This document shows positions 5,016 through 5,084 of a DNA stretch of 5,084 bases, one piece after another. A program made the position numbers and the translations under genes. How positions within the stretch are numbered: the stretch's first letter is position 1; each line of letters begins with the position of its first letter. The notes beneath the pieces were generated by a model. The model ran no database searches. It saw only the letters and a program-made list of their open reading frames with translations, and was not told where the DNA came from. Source of the stretch: an uncultured Slackia sp. (GTDB taxonomy: Bacteria > Actinomycetota > Coriobacteriia > Coriobacteriales > Eggerthellaceae); NCBI GenBank assembly GCA_937895975.1, contig CALBLG010000138.1, positions 1 through 5,084 of the forward strand. The letters are read 5' to 3'.

Positions 5016-5084
5016 GGCAGGCTATTGAAGCAACACTCGCCCCAAGCGTTGTCGCTGGGCGCGCATGAAAGCGCATCGAACACG

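Larger units (their letters stand above)
4852..5084. other. Unassigned region upstream of prs
   Basis: I recognise no gene here. On the minus strand one frame runs from the window edge to a TAG at 5022-5024 and would encode 20 residues ending MRAQRQRLGRVLLQ. The stop lies just before a terminator-like hairpin, so it may be the tail of an upstream gene, but the peptide matches nothing I know. A second minus-strand frame (5083 to about 4901, 60 codons) reads through the hairpin and looks non-coding. The part nearest prs is visibly more AT-rich, as expected of a promoter region. Confidence 0.4.

Noticed and set aside
5045..5084. Possible tRNA 3' end (a TTCGA motif at the right edge, minus strand)
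   Set aside because: The flanking bases do not form a five-pair T-stem, and no CCA or acceptor complement follows at the right distance.

Overview
All convincing genes lie on the minus strand, so the window reads right to left. It holds the end of a housekeeping block (prs, then pth) followed by a tightly packed accessory operon. That operon encodes a PqqD-like protein, an HPr-kinase-like kinase, a nucleotidyltransferase-fold protein, an S24/S26 peptidase and the start of an ABC transporter. Fairly high GC, GTG starts, strong Shine-Dalgarno sites and the style of the proteins suggest an actinobacterium, most likely a gut Coriobacteriia/Eggerthellales member. This is an inference from general resemblance, not from a marker gene.

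Right part (3189-5084). The first 326 bases carry no gene I can name. They hold a terminator-like hairpin (4997-5015), an inverted repeat (4961-4984) and a plausible promoter for prs (4823-4851). prs (PRPP synthase) and pth (peptidyl-tRNA hydrolase) follow. The 55-base gap between them contains a long G/C palindrome (3762-3792) that looks like a dispersed REP-type element. A strong intrinsic terminator (3152-3182) closes the prs-pth unit.

Left part (1-3134). The accessory operon begins immediately after that terminator: the Shine-Dalgarno site of its first gene lies only a few bases beyond the T-tract. PqqD-like and kinase are 57 bases apart. Kinase and nucleotidyltransferase overlap by 11 bases. 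The last two junctions are 2 bases each. The gene set (RRE-type PqqD domain, HprK-like peptide kinase, NTP_transf_5 protein, leader-peptidase-like S24/S26 enzyme, ABC exporter) resembles the tailoring and export half of a ribosomally made, modified peptide (RiPP) pathway. HprK-like kinases and nucleotidyltransferases are known from phosphorylated or sugar-phosphate-decorated lasso peptides (paeninodin, pseudomycoidin). No precursor peptide, lasso cyclase (asparagine-synthetase-like) or B2 protease is visible. They would have to lie beyond position 1 or elsewhere, or the system works without them.

Proposed cooperation (inference): the PqqD domain would hold a leader peptide, the kinase and nucleotidyltransferase would modify it, the S24/S26 enzyme would cleave it and the ABC protein would export it.
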